A stretch of DNA of 64,000 bases from Microvirga sp. VF16. GTDB taxonomy: Bacteria; Pseudomonadota; Alphaproteobacteria; Rhizobiales; Beijerinckiaceae. Every line of letters starts with the position of its first letter. Positions within the stretch are counted from its first letter, which is position 1. Where the stretch lies: NCBI RefSeq assembly GCF_016864375.1, contig NZ_CP069354.1, positions 1,860,001-1,924,000 on the forward strand, given 5' to 3'. The notes beneath the pieces are model-generated. The model ran no database searches and was not told the origin of the DNA. It saw only the letters and a list, made by a program, of their open reading frames with translations. This document shows, piece after piece, positions 1 to 8,633 of the stretch. Both the position numbers and the translations under genes were made by a program.

Positions 1-374
1 CCATGGGCGGCGGTAGTGCGGGCGGGGACGATCCGGTCAAGGACATTGCCGGCATCAAGCTTATGGCGCGTGCGGTCACCGGCGTCGAGATGAAGGACCT
101 CAAGAGCCTCGCCGACGAGGGCAAGAAGCGCCTTGGCTCCGGCGTCGTCGCCATCGTCGGCGTTGGGGAAGACGGCAAGGCCGGCATCGTCGTCGGCGTG
201 ACCGAGGACCTGACCGCGAAGGTCGATGCGGTTGCGCTCGTGCGCGTCGGGTCGGAAAAGCTCGGCGGCAAGGGCGGCGGCGGACGCCGCGACATGGCCC
301 AGGCCGGCGGCCCCGACGGTGCCCAGGCGGAAGCCGCACTCGCTGCCATCGAGGCGGCGCTGGCGGCTGCTTGA
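1..374 (+). CDS. alaS: Alanine--tRNA ligase, C-terminal fragment
   Basis: This is the last 123 or so residues of alanyl-tRNA synthetase, the cytoplasmic enzyme that charges tRNA-Ala. The gene begins before the window and is read in the frame that starts at base 3. The fragment is the DHHA1-type C-terminal domain: an alternating hydrophobic beta-sheet region, then the diagnostic glycine-rich [16 protein letters not shown] segment near its end, then an alanine-rich helix and a TGA stop. No internal break is visible. The call rests on the GGKGGG...DMAQAGG motif, which is very characteristic of AlaS. Confidence 0.93.
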   Translation, partial: MGGGSAGGDDPVKDIAGIKLMARAVTGVEMKDLKSLADEGKKRLGSGVVAIVGVGEDGKAGIVVGVTEDLTAKVDAVALVRVGSEKLGGKGGGGRRDMAQAGGPDGAQAEAALAAIEAALAAA

Positions 375-381
375 GAGTTGG

Positions 382-576
382 CGTCATCCCGGACGGAGCA
401 AGCCGATCCGGGATCGTCGGCAGAATAGGCGTCAGACACTCAACACTGTCATCCCCGCGCAGGCGGGGATCCATAACCACGACATTCAGAGGAATTGCAC
501 AGCGGTATCCGCTTCGCTTTCCTTGCATCGTCAGCGGTTATGGATCCCGGGCTCCGCTACGCGGCCCCGGGATGAC
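382..576. repeat. Cluster of palindromic intergenic repeats
   Basis: Three short dyad elements lie between alaS and the next gene: GTCATCCCGGAC...GATCCGGGATCG (about 382-417), GTCATCCCCGCGC-AGGCGGGGAT (about 447-471), and GGATCCCGGGCTCCGCTACGCGGCCCCGGGATGAC (about 542-575; written here as an approximate span). Related copies occur at about 7511-7738 and 9319-9358 in this window. They have the form of REP-like extragenic palindromes common in Hyphomicrobiales. No protein-coding content is supported here. Confidence 0.7.
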
Positions 577-593
577 GGTTGGAGAGCAGCGCC

Positions 594-1058
594 TCAATCG
601 TGATCCGGGTGCTGGCGCGACGCCATCTTCTCCAACTCCGCCGGCGTCGCGTAATCGTCCGTCCGCTGGCCGGGCAGGGTGTGCAGCATCTCGAAGGCGG
701 GAAGCTTGCTCTCGAGGCCATACTGGATCTCCGGCGTGACCCGGCCCGGCTCGTCGAGGCTACCGATCGAGACACTGATGCGGTCGTTCTCCAGATAGGA
801 ATAGGTGAGCGGCGTCCCGCAATCGCGGCAGAAGCCGCGCTCCGCGGCCTCCGAACTCCTGAAAACGCCGAGCTCACCCTTCGTCCAGACCAGATCCTTG
901 CGTGGCACGCCGGTGAGCGGCGCGAAATAATTGCCGAAGGCCTTCTGGCACATGCGGCAATGGCAGATGCTGGCATGGGTCGGCTCGGACATCAGTGCAT
1001 AGCGGACCGCACCGCATTGGCAGCCCCCGGTCATGACTGACTTCGTGGCATTGGTCAT
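594..1058 (-). CDS. GFA/CENP-V fold zinc protein
   Basis: A 154-residue protein of the glutathione-dependent formaldehyde-activating enzyme (GFA) family, a small beta-rich zinc fold. Zinc ligands are visible in the usual order: C-x-C at residues 13-15 (GGCQCGAVRY), C-H-C-R-M-C at 32-37 and C-R-D-C-G at 77-81. The family is named after a formaldehyde-glutathione adduct activity, but most paralogues, including short ones like this, have no proven substrate, so a specific reaction should not be assumed. It stands alone between repeats and the lipid kinase gene and is read on the opposite strand to both neighbours. Confidence 0.85.
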   Translation of the reverse strand: MTNATKSVMTGGCQCGAVRYALMSEPTHASICHCRMCQKAFGNYFAPLTGVPRKDLVWTKGELGVFRSSEAAERGFCRDCGTPLTYSYLENDRISVSIGSLDEPGRVTPEIQYGLESKLPAFEMLHTLPGQRTDDYATPAELEKMASRQHPDHD

Positions 1059-1167
1059 GGTATTTTCCCCTGTCTCGATCGATCAGCTAGATCCGAAGGC
1101 TCCGGTGTCAACTTGGCTGGGCGAATCGACCATCCGGGCCCTGATGGCTTAAGGAAATGATTCACTA

Positions 1168-2133
1168 TTGCGCCGGTTCCTCAACCTTTCCGAAAGTGCC
1201 GTTGTGACCCGGCCCGATGAATCCGTTGCGCCTTCGGAAAGCCACCTCTCCCCGGCTCGCCGACTGCTCGTGATTCATAACCCGACCGCCGGCCGCGGCG
1301 AGCGCCGGCGGCTGGCGGCCATCCTGGCCGCATTTCGGAAGGAGGCGGTGCATGTCGAGCTGCAGGCGACGGCGAGCGCCGGCGATGCCGAGCGGGTCGC
1401 GCGGGATTGCAGGTCCGACATCGACGTTCTGGTGGTGGCCGGAGGCGACGGCACGATCAACGAGGCGACCAACGGCCTGATGGCGTGGGAGGGAGCGTCG
1501 GTGCTGGCGCTTGGGATCATCCCCATCGGCACCACGAATGTGTTGGCGCGAGACCTGCGCATTCCGAGACAGGCCGATGCGCTGGCGCGCCTTCTCGCCC
1601 ATGGACGCACACGGGAGATTCATGTGGGCTGCGCGAATGGGCGATATTTCTCGCTCATGTGCGGGGTCGGCATGGATGCGCATATCGTCAACCGCACCAG
1701 TCTTCGCCTGAAGAAAAGGATCGGCAAGCTGGCTTATGTCCTGCAGGGCCTGCGCGAGCTCGTGGCCGGGGTGCCGCGCCGCTATCGGGTCGAGATCGAT
1801 GGATCGGAGGTGGTGGAGGCAGCCTCCGTCATCGTGGCGAAGAGCCGGTTCTATGGCGGCGAATTCCAGCTCGCTCCTCAGGCGGATATCGGCAAGCCCG
1901 AATTCCAGGTCTGCCTTTTCCTGCGTGGCGGGCGGCTGAGTACGCTCCTCTACATTATCGGCATGGGCATAGGTCATCTCGACCGTATGCCGGGCTATCG
2001 GACGGTTGCGGCCAAAGCGGTTCGCATCTCTGGTCATGACGGTGATCCGGCGCAACTGGACGGGGATTGCCGAGGCAACCTCCCGCTCGAGATCGGCTTG
2101 GGCGAGCGACCGTTATCCGTGATCGTGCCCTGA
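1168..2133 (+). CDS. Diacylglycerol/lipid kinase family protein
   Basis: A 321-residue YegS/BmrU-type lipid kinase. The catalytic DAGK domain starts with VIHNPTAGRG (residues 35-44) and contains the nucleotide-binding GGDGTINE loop at 92-99, followed by the P-I-G-T-T-N-V-L-A-R-D-L motif. The C-terminal half is the beta-sandwich typical of the family. It should phosphorylate diacylglycerol, a sphingoid base or a related lipid at the inner membrane. The exact substrate cannot be read from sequence. The longest frame starts at TTG 1168, and an in-frame GTG at 1204 is an alternative start. It converges on icd, with a shared hairpin between them. Confidence 0.85.
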   Translation: MRRFLNLSESAVVTRPDESVAPSESHLSPARRLLVIHNPTAGRGERRRLAAILAAFRKEAVHVELQATASAGDAERVARDCRSDIDVLVVAGGDGTINEATNGLMAWEGASVLALGIIPIGTTNVLARDLRIPRQADALARLLAHGRTREIHVGCANGRYFSLMCGVGMDAHIVNRTSLRLKKRIGKLAYVLQGLRELVAGVPRRYRVEIDGSEVVEAASVIVAKSRFYGGEFQLAPQADIGKPEFQVCLFLRGGRLSTLLYIIGMGIGHLDRMPGYRTVAAKAVRISGHDGDPAQLDGDCRGNLPLEIGLGERPLSVIVP

Positions 2134-2149
2134 CGTGCCGCAAAAGAAA

Positions 2150-2172
2150 ACGGCCGGGCGAAACCCGGCCGT
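2150..2172 (-). terminator. Rho-independent terminator of icd
   Basis: A perfect 9-bp stem, ACGGCCGGG / CCCGGCCGT, with a 5-nt loop. On the minus strand it is followed directly by TTTTCTTTTG, so it should end icd transcription. It may also serve the converging lipid kinase gene. Confidence 0.85.
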
Positions 2173-2201
2173 CAACGTCGTCAAATCTGGCGGGGCAAGC
2201 C

Positions 2202-3416
2202 TTAAGCGGCCATGGCCTTTTTGAGGTTTTCGTCGATCTTGTCGAGGAAGCCGGTGGTCGAGAGCCACTTCTGCTCGGCGCCGACCAGGAGCGCCAGGTC
2301 CTTGGTCATGAAGCCGGCCTCGACCGTGTCGACGCAGACCTTCTCCAGCGTCGCGGCAAAGCGGGCGAGCTCGGCGTTGTCGTCGAGCTTGGCCCGATGG
2401 CTCAGGCCGCGGGTCCAGGCGAAGATCGAGGCGATCGAGTTGGTCGAGGTCTCCTTGCCCTTCTGGTGCTCGCGGTAATGGCGCGTCACCGTGCCGTGCG
2501 CCGCTTCCGCCTCGACCGTCCGGCCGTCCGGCGTCATCAGCACCGAGGTCATCAGGCCGAGTGAGCCGAAGCCCTGCGCCACCGTGTCGGACTGCACGTC
2601 GCCGTCATAGTTCTTGCACGCCCAGACATAGCCGCCCGACCACTTCAGCGCCGAGGCCACCATGTCGTCGATCAGGCGGTGCTCATACGTGATGCCCACC
2701 GCATCGAACTTCGCCTTGAACTCGTTCTGGTAGACCTCCTCGAAGATGTCCTTGAAGCGGCCGTCATAGGCCTTCAGGATGGTGTTCTTCGTGGAGAGGT
2801 AGACGGGGTACTTGCGGTTCAGGCCGTAGTTCATCGAGGCGCGGGCAAAATCCCGGATCGACTCGTCGAGGTTGTACATCGCCATGGCGACGCCGGCCTC
2901 GGGGAACTTGAACACCTCCTTCTCGATCACCGTGCCGTCCTCGCCCTCGAACTTGATCGACAGCCGGCCCTTGCCCGGCACCTTGAAGTCGGTCGCCTTG
3001 TACTGGTCGCCGAAGGCGTGGCGGCCGACGATGATCGGCTGGGTCCAGCCGGGCACCAGGCGCGGCACGTTCTTGCAGATGATCGGCTCGCGGAAGATCA
3101 CGCCGCCGAGGATGTTGCGGATGGTGCCGTTGGGCGACTTCCACATCTCCTTGAGCTTGAACTCCTCGACGCGGCCCTCGTCCGGGGTGATGGTGGCGCA
3201 TTTGACGCCGACGCCGTACTTCCTGATCGCCTCGGCCGCCTCGACCGTGACCTTGTCGTTGGTGGCGTCGCGGTGCTCGACGCCGAGGTCGTAGTATTTC
3301 AGGTCGATGTCGAGATACGGGTGGATCAGCTTGTCTTTGATGAAGTGCCAGATAATGCGGGTCATCTCGTCGCCGTCGAGCTCGACGACCGGATTCGCGA
3401 CCTTGATCTTCGCCAT
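2202..3416 (-). CDS. icd: NADP-dependent isocitrate dehydrogenase
   Basis: A 404-residue cytoplasmic enzyme that oxidatively decarboxylates isocitrate to 2-oxoglutarate with NADP+ in the TCA cycle. It belongs to the eukaryote-like homodimeric subfamily. The N-terminus has [14 protein letters not shown], followed by [10 protein letters not shown], the substrate-loop region with [13 protein letters not shown], and the conserved C-terminal [11 protein letters not shown] segment. Length and motif order match the subfamily. The start ATG at 3416 is preceded by AAGGTGAG. A terminator follows at 2150-2172. Single gene unit. Confidence 0.96.
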   Translation of the reverse strand: MAKIKVANPVVELDGDEMTRIIWHFIKDKLIHPYLDIDLKYYDLGVEHRDATNDKVTVEAAEAIRKYGVGVKCATITPDEGRVEEFKLKEMWKSPNGTIRNILGGVIFREPIICKNVPRLVPGWTQPIIVGRHAFGDQYKATDFKVPGKGRLSIKFEGEDGTVIEKEVFKFPEAGVAMAMYNLDESIRDFARASMNYGLNRKYPVYLSTKNTILKAYDGRFKDIFEEVYQNEFKAKFDAVGITYEHRLIDDMVASALKWSGGYVWACKNYDGDVQSDTVAQGFGSLGLMTSVLMTPDGRTVEAEAAHGTVTRHYREHQKGKETSTNSIASIFAWTRGLSHRAKLDDNAELARFAATLEKVCVDTVEAGFMTKDLALLVGAEQKWLSTTGFLDKIDENLKKAMAA

Positions 3417-3540
3417 GATCTCACCTTGCGCTTTAGGGCTTGAAACACTCCTGCCTGCGGCAGGATGGTTGCGGGGGCTATAGCGCGGTTAAGTCCGGGG
3501 GGGAAGGTGGGGGCAGGGCAGGAATTCAGCGCTTTCCCAC

Positions 3541-3924
3541 CTATCGCGGAATTTTTGCAGTCTCTGTGCACAAAGCTGCGCTGAAGAGCGAGTTGACAGT
3601 TGCCGCTTTGCTTCGAACTGCCTCCGGAACCTCGGGGCTTTTCACGAGGGTAGCGGTCGTCTCGAGGATGGCCTTGTCGCAGAGACAGGCACCGCGGCCA
3701 TGCCGTTCATAGCAAAGATCGTGGGCCCGGCAGGCCCTATCCAAGGCGTCGATGGGAGACGCCCGATCTGCATCGCCTGCGCCGCACCAGTTTCCGTGGA
3801 ACAAGGGAGGCGCCTGATTGGACGAGGTGCTCGGCGACGGCGCCGCAAGGGCATGGCCCAGGAGCCATGGAATCAGACAAAGACTTGTCGCAAGGCAGCG
3901 CAACAGAGGCACTCGGGAATCCAT
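3541..3924 (-). CDS. Secreted phospholipase A2-like protein
   Basis: A 127-residue protein with a signal peptide (hydrophobic segment about residues 8-28, cleavage probably after ALAA). The mature part resembles the catalytic core of secreted phospholipase A2: HGNWCGAG at 43-50 fits the calcium loop, and DRACRAHDLCY at 62-72 fits the helix with the catalytic His68-Asp69 pair and paired cysteines. Further cysteines (80, 82 and near the C-terminus) could form disulfides. PLA2 releases the sn-2 fatty acid from phospholipids. Activity here is inferred from these motifs only. The gene is monocistronic and opposite to the lipoprotein gene. Confidence 0.7.
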   Translation of the reverse strand: MDSRVPLLRCLATSLCLIPWLLGHALAAPSPSTSSNQAPPLFHGNWCGAGDADRASPIDALDRACRAHDLCYERHGRGACLCDKAILETTATLVKSPEVPEAVRSKAATVNSLFSAALCTETAKIPR

Positions 3925-4160
3925 GAAGCCGAAAAAGACGTGACGCTATGACGTAAGACTGCAGGAATTAAGAGACATCCATGGGTCTGAGTTCCCTTTA
4001 GGGGAAAACTCACCACGCCACGTGCGCTTCCGCACGGAAAGCCAAGCTTATCCGTAGTTCAGATCCTCTCATTCCGGCGGCTTCCTCAGAGGCATCAGAT
4101 CCGACAATTCGGATCAAGGGCGCCACCGGAGGAACTTTGTTGAACAAAAGGGGAGCTGAC

Positions 4161-4451
4161 ATGCGTCTTGCTATCATTCTCGGAGCGGCGGCCTTGGTTC
4201 TGGCAGGCTGCCAGACGGCCGAGCAATCCATGGCCAATGCCGATTCCGTCTGCATGGAATCGGGCCTGAAGCCCGGCACGAAGACCTACGAGCGTTGCCG
4301 GAACGCCAACTACCGCAACAACGTCGCCCAGTCGAATGCGGCCGCCAGCCAGGTGGCCGTCGGCACGGCGGTCGGCGTTGTCGGCGGCGCGGCCATCGGC
4401 GCGGCCGCGGCCCGTCCGGGCTATTACTGCGGCTGGGGCGGCTGCTGGTAA
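4161..4451 (+). CDS. Small lipoprotein with glycine-zipper tail
   Basis: A 96-residue lipoprotein. The chosen ATG at 4161 follows AAAGGGGAGCTGAC, a good ribosome site; an upstream in-frame TTG at 4137 would hide the signal. The N-terminus MRLAIILGAAALVLAGCQ ends in a clear LAGC lipobox, so Cys17 should be lipidated. The C-terminal part (VAVGTAVGVVGGAAIGAAAA) is a glycine-zipper-like hydrophobic stretch, then a Gly/Tyr/Cys/Trp-rich end. Function unknown. A strong terminator follows at 4486-4515. Confidence 0.75.
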   Translation: MRLAIILGAAALVLAGCQTAEQSMANADSVCMESGLKPGTKTYERCRNANYRNNVAQSNAAASQVAVGTAVGVVGGAAIGAAAARPGYYCGWGGCW

Positions 4452-4485
4452 GCAGGCGTCCGAAGCAGCGGTTCAAGCATGAGGG

Positions 4486-4515
4486 GCCTCCCCGAGTATC
4501 TCGGGGAGGCTTTTC
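4486..4515 (+). terminator. Rho-independent terminator of the lipoprotein gene
   Basis: A perfect 11-bp stem GCCTCCCCGAG / CTCGGGGAGGC with a TAT loop, followed by TTTTC. It lies 35 bases after the lipoprotein stop. Confidence 0.9.
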
Positions 4516-4618
4516 ATAGGGCGGCTTTCCGACTTCTTTCGCTCATCGACGGAGCTAGTCGTGGCATCGGGTTTGGCGCTATGGGAATGCATCTTTCATC
4601 CAAGCTGACCGAACCTCA

Positions 4619-5353
4619 ATGACCCGCCCGATCATCATCCTTGTCGAACCGCAACTGGCCGAGAACATCGGCATGGTGGCGCGGGCGATGGCTAATTTCG
4701 GGCTGTCGGAACTGCGCCTCGTGTCGCCGCGCAACGGCTGGCCCAAGAAGGGGGCGCATTCAGCGGCCTCCGGGGCGACCCATGTGCTGGAAGGGGCGAA
4801 GCTCTATGACACCGTCCGCGAGGCCATTGCGGATCTGAATTTCGTCTTCGCCACGACCGCTCGGGAGCGGGGGCAGATGAAGCGGGTTTTCGCGCCTGAT
4901 GCGGCCATATCGGAGGCGCACCAGCGCATCGGAGCAGGGCAGGGCATCGGCATCCTGTTCGGAAGGGAACGGACAGGGCTTGAGAACGACGAGGTGTCGC
5001 TTGCCGATGCCATCATCACGTTCCCGGTCGATCCGAAATTCTCCTCGCTCAATCTCGCGCAGGCTGTCCTTCTCGTATCCTACGAATGGCACAAGCTCGC
5101 CACAGGCGGTTCGCTGCCCTTTGACGGTGGTCGGCAATCGCCGCCTGCTCCGCGTGAGATGGTGATGTCGTTCTTCGACTATATCGAGACCGAGCTCGAT
5201 GCGGTGAACTTCTATCCCGAGGATAAGAAACCAACGATGACCCGCAACATGCGGGATATCTTCCATCGACTCGAAATGTCGGAGCAGGAAGTGCGCACCC
5301 TGCGTGGGGCGATTCGTGCTCTTGCGGAAGGACGCAGGTTGAGAAAGCCTTAA
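4619..5353 (+). CDS. trmJ: tRNA (cytidine/uridine-2'-O-)-methyltransferase, TrmJ type
   Basis: A 244-residue SPOUT-fold RNA 2'-O-methyltransferase, expected to methylate position 32 of the tRNA anticodon loop with S-adenosylmethionine. Signature motifs in order are VEPQLAENIGMVARAMANFG near the N-terminus, GILFGRERTGLENDEV in the knot region, and FSSLNLAQAVLLVSYEW, which forms the SAM-binding trefoil. The C-terminal extension (residues about 165-244) is the usual TrmJ helical tail. The start at ATG 4619 gives MTRPIIILVEPQ, the normal family beginning. TrmJ rather than another SpoU member is likely but not proven. Confidence 0.85.
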   Translation: MTRPIIILVEPQLAENIGMVARAMANFGLSELRLVSPRNGWPKKGAHSAASGATHVLEGAKLYDTVREAIADLNFVFATTARERGQMKRVFAPDAAISEAHQRIGAGQGIGILFGRERTGLENDEVSLADAIITFPVDPKFSSLNLAQAVLLVSYEWHKLATGGSLPFDGGRQSPPAPREMVMSFFDYIETELDAVNFYPEDKKPTMTRNMRDIFHRLEMSEQEVRTLRGAIRALAEGRRLRKP

Positions 5354-5418
5354 TCTAATCGTGGCTTTATTACGGTCGGGCGCTATCTGCCCGATTGACC
5401 ATAGAGGTCGAAACGACG

Positions 5419-6594
5419 ATGCGCCGCTTCCTGCTGCCTGTCCTGTTCCTTGGCGTCTCTCTCGCCTCCTCATCGGCGCACGCGGCAACGCCGCCGCAAC
5501 AACCCGAGCAGGGGCCGGGCGGGCGCGACTACAAGTCGACTGAAGTGGTGAAGCGGGCCGTTGGTACGGCAAGCTCCGGAACCTTCGTGTTCCATGGTGC
5601 CGATGCGCCCGCGAAACCGCGCCCGGTCGTGGTGTTCCTGCATTCCTGGGGGGGCGTAAATCCGGGCCTTTATGGCGGCTGGATCGACCACTTGGCGCGC
5701 AAGGGCCATCTCGTGCTCTTTCCGCGCTTCCAGGATGTGAACCGCTCCCGTCCCGCCGACGCGTCGAACCTCGCCGAAGATCTGATCCAAGGTGCTCTCG
5801 CGGAGCTGGCCGAAGATCCGCATGCCAGACCTGACAGGGACCGGGTTGCTTTCATCGGGCATTCGGCTGGCGTGCCCCTCGCGCTCAATCTGGCGGCCGG
5901 GGTGGGTTCGGGGAAGGTTCCGGCCCCGAAACTGATCTTCGGCCTGATGCCGGGCGGCATCGCGTCCAACGAAAAGGAGCGCGGCATCCTCCTGCGGGAT
6001 CTCTCGACCATCGATCCGGCCACCATGATCATTACCATGAGCGGCGATCGCGACTATCTGCCGAGCGACCGAGCCTCGCGCCTGATCCTGCAGCAGGCAT
6101 CGGCCGTCCCGGCGACCCGCAAGCTGTTCATGCGGGCCTCCTCCGACGATCACGGCTTTCCGGCCTTGACGGCGACACTCGCGTCTCCTGGGTCTCCCAA
6201 GGCCGATTACGATGCTTCCAAGATCAAGCTGCCGCCCGATCCGCCTCGCGATCCGAAGCAGAGGAATACCTGGCGCTGGAGCGCCGACATGGCGCTCACC
6301 GGGCCCCAGACGATCCTGACTCAACAGCTCGGGAACAACGTCACCGATACCCTCGATTACCTGGCCTTCTGGAAGACCTTCGATATCGCATCCGAGGCAG
6401 CCTTCGGCGGTAAGGATGCGAGCGCTCTCCTGCGCGATCCCAAATTCGTCGACATGAGCACCTGGAGCGACGGCTGGCCCGTCAAGCGCCTCTCGGCTCA
6501 GATGCCAAAAGGCGAGGGGCCGGAAGCCAAGGAAGAGCGGGGGCCGCGCCGCAGGCTGAACACGGCGCCCACGGAAACCAAGCAGGGATTGTAG
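5419..6594 (+). CDS. Secreted alpha/beta hydrolase
   Basis: A 391-residue exported alpha/beta hydrolase. The ATG at 5419 gives a clean signal peptide (MRRFLLPVLFLGVSLASSSAHA); a TTG 24 bases upstream is in frame but spoils it. The oxyanion region VVFLHSWGG is at about 71-79, and the nucleophile elbow GHSAG places Ser149. Likely partners are the Asp in SGDRDYL and the His in DDHGFP, in the expected order. The tail is Pro/Lys/Arg-rich. An esterase- or dienelactone-hydrolase-like role in the periplasm is plausible. Substrate unknown. Confidence 0.75.
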   Translation: MRRFLLPVLFLGVSLASSSAHAATPPQQPEQGPGGRDYKSTEVVKRAVGTASSGTFVFHGADAPAKPRPVVVFLHSWGGVNPGLYGGWIDHLARKGHLVLFPRFQDVNRSRPADASNLAEDLIQGALAELAEDPHARPDRDRVAFIGHSAGVPLALNLAAGVGSGKVPAPKLIFGLMPGGIASNEKERGILLRDLSTIDPATMIITMSGDRDYLPSDRASRLILQQASAVPATRKLFMRASSDDHGFPALTATLASPGSPKADYDASKIKLPPDPPRDPKQRNTWRWSADMALTGPQTILTQQLGNNVTDTLDYLAFWKTFDIASEAAFGGKDASALLRDPKFVDMSTWSDGWPVKRLSAQMPKGEGPEAKEERGPRRRLNTAPTETKQGL

Positions 6595-6675
6595 GACTTT
6601 CTGACCAAGTTGCGTTCGTAAGGGTTAGTCATGCGTGTCGATCTTCTGGCGGGAGCAACCTATAATCCCGCCGTC

Positions 6676-7503
6676 ATGCCGTCTCCGGTTCCCACCATCC
6701 TCGTCTTCGATTCCGGTCTCGGCGGGCTCACGGTCTTCTCCGAGGTGCTGAAGGTTCGCCCCGATGCCCGTTATGTCTACGCGGCGGATGATGCCGGGTT
6801 TCCTTACGGGCGCCTGACCGAGGCGGTTTTGGCGGAGCGGGTCGTGGCCGTGATGGAGCGGCTTCTCGCTCTCCATAATCCCGATATCGTCGTGGTGGCC
6901 TGCAATACGGCATCGACCATCGTGCTGCCGCATCTGCGCGAGCGGTTCTCCATACCTTTTGTAGGCACCGTTCCGGCCATCAAGCCAGCGGCGAAGACGA
7001 CGCAGACCGGCTACGTCACGGTTCTGGCCACCCCCGGGACGGTTGCACGGGACTATACCCGTGATCTCATCGAAACCTATGCGGCAGGCTGCAGGGTCAA
7101 TCTCGTCGGCTCGCGCCGCTTGGCCGGCTTTGCCGAGGCGGAGCTTGCGGGCAATCCGGTTTCCGACGAAGAGCTGCTCGACGAGCTCAAGCCCTGCTTC
7201 ATCGAGGATGCGGGCGGCAGGACCGACGTGGTGGCGCTAAGCTGCACCCATTATCCGCTGCTTCTCCAGCGCTTCCAGTCCTTGGCGCCCTGGCCGGTGA
7301 CCTGGATCGATCCGGCTCCCGCCATCGCCCGCCGGGTAACCCAGCTGATCGGCCAGCCGGTTCCGGGCCACGAAGCTGACGAGAACGAAGCCATGGCCGT
7401 GTTCACGAGCGGGGCGGGGATCAGCGTTGCATTACGTGGAGCGCTGCAGGACAAGGGACTGCCGTTCGTAGCCATTGAGGATATGCCGCTGCTCGTGGGT
7501 TAG
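6676..7503 (+). CDS. murI: Glutamate racemase
   Basis: A 275-residue cytoplasmic enzyme that converts L- to D-glutamate for peptidoglycan. With the start at ATG 6676, the family motifs are DSGLGG (12-17), ACNTAS with catalytic Cys76, and LSCTHYPLL with catalytic Cys190. An upstream in-frame ATG at 6631 would add 15 residues (MRVDLLAGATYNPAV) that do not look like family sequence, so 6676 is preferred. It is read in the same direction as the hydrolase 80 bases upstream. Confidence 0.95.
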   Translation: MPSPVPTILVFDSGLGGLTVFSEVLKVRPDARYVYAADDAGFPYGRLTEAVLAERVVAVMERLLALHNPDIVVVACNTASTIVLPHLRERFSIPFVGTVPAIKPAAKTTQTGYVTVLATPGTVARDYTRDLIETYAAGCRVNLVGSRRLAGFAEAELAGNPVSDEELLDELKPCFIEDAGGRTDVVALSCTHYPLLLQRFQSLAPWPVTWIDPAPAIARRVTQLIGQPVPGHEADENEAMAVFTSGAGISVALRGALQDKGLPFVAIEDMPLLVG

Positions 7504-7510
7504 CCCCCAG

Positions 7511-7740
7511 CTCGTCATCCCGGACGAAGCAAAGCGGCGATCCGGGATCGGGTGCAGGATATAGCGCGGTTTTCCCTCCCCCTTGTGGGGAGGGTCAGGG
7601 TGGGGGTGTTGGCGCCTTACCTTGATAGGCTATCGCTCACACCCCCACCTCCAACACCTCCCCACAAGGGGAGGAGGGTTCGGGTACCACTCTCGTCTTG
7701 CGATCCCGGTTTCTGCTGCGCAGCCCCGGGATGACGAGAG
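7511..7740. repeat. Compound intergenic palindromic repeat
   Basis: Between murI and rpsD, a GTCATCCCGGACGAAGC...GATCCGGGATCG unit (about 7514-7552) is followed by a long dyad, in which CCCTCCCCCTTGTGGGGAGG (about 7574-7593) pairs with CTCCCCACAAGGGGAGGAGGG (written approximately, about 7659-7679) around inner arms GGTGGGGGTGT / ACACCCCCACC. A GATCCCGG...CCCCGGGATGAC unit follows (about 7701-7736). The long dyad recurs at 60073-60240 after the FkbM gene. It could fold into a long hairpin in RNA. Confidence 0.7.
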
Positions 7741-7949
7741 GCTCAGACATCAATTGACTTTCCCGCCTTTTCCGCCTAAATGCCTCCCGTTCACGCGGTC
7801 CTCACGGGCCGCGTAACTTTTTACGCTCCCGTGGCCCGGCTTTGGTCGGCCTGTCGTCCCGTCCCTCGAGATGGCCCTTTGGGCCTCCTCGGGATGAGGG
7901 GAAGAGGAGGGCGCGTTCCTCGCAAATTCGACAACAAAGAGGAACAGCG

Positions 7950-8567
7950 ATGTCGAAGCGCATTCAGGCCAAGCATAAGCTTGACCGCCGCATGGGTCAG
8001 AATATCTGGGGCCGCCCGAAGAGCCCTGTGAACCGCCGCGAATACGGCCCCGGCCAGCACGGCCAGCGCCGCAAGGGCAAGATGTCTGACTTCGGCACGC
8101 AGCTGCGCGCCAAGCAGAAGCTGAAGGGCTACTACGCCAACATCACCGAGAAGCAGTTCCGCCGCTACTACGCGGAGGCGATCCGCCTGAAGGGCGACTC
8201 GGGTGAGAACCTGGTTGGCCTGCTCGAGCGCCGTCTCGACGCGGTCGTGTACCGCGCGAAGTTCGTCGCGACCCCGTTCGCCGCCCGTCAGTTCGTCAAC
8301 CATGGTCACGTGAAGGTCAACGGCCGTCGCGTCAACATCCCGAGCTATCAGGTGAAGGCCGGCGATGTGATCGAGGTGAAGGACAAGTCGAAGCAGCTCG
8401 AAGTCGTCGTCGTGGCGAGCCAGCTCGCCGAGCGCGACGTTCCGGACTACATCGAGGTCGATCACTCCAAGATGACGGCTCGCGTGACGCGCATCCCGAC
8501 CCTGTCGGAAGTGCCGTACCCGGTCCAGATGGAACCGAACCTCGTGATCGAGTTCTATTCGCGCTAA
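7950..8567 (+). CDS. rpsD: 30S ribosomal protein S4
   Basis: A 205-residue ribosomal protein S4, which nucleates 16S rRNA 5'-domain folding. The ATG at 7950 follows AAAGAGGAACAGCG and gives [21 protein letters not shown], the alphaproteobacterial N-terminus; the longer upstream frame is not needed. Later segments [16 protein letters not shown] and the S4 RNA-binding domain ([14 protein letters not shown]...[31 protein letters not shown]) are complete. A strong terminator follows. S4 stands alone here, as is usual in Hyphomicrobiales. Confidence 0.97.
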   Translation: MSKRIQAKHKLDRRMGQNIWGRPKSPVNRREYGPGQHGQRRKGKMSDFGTQLRAKQKLKGYYANITEKQFRRYYAEAIRLKGDSGENLVGLLERRLDAVVYRAKFVATPFAARQFVNHGHVKVNGRRVNIPSYQVKAGDVIEVKDKSKQLEVVVVASQLAERDVPDYIEVDHSKMTARVTRIPTLSEVPYPVQMEPNLVIEFYSR

Positions 8568-8596
8568 TCTGCGAAGAGCCGGTTTCGGAAAACAGG

Positions 8597-8622
8597 AAGG
8601 CCGCCCAATGGGCGGCCTTTTT
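8597..8622 (+). terminator. Rho-independent terminator of rpsD
   Basis: A perfect 10-bp stem AAGGCCGCCC / GGGCGGCCTT with an AAT loop, followed by further T residues. It lies about 30 bases after the rpsD stop. Confidence 0.92.
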
Positions 8623-8633
8623 GCTGTCTGGGG

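Noticed and set aside
1165..2055. 296-codon minus-strand frame opposite the lipid kinase
   Set aside because: Antisense to a well-supported gene with GGDGT and NPTAG motifs; the product resembles nothing.
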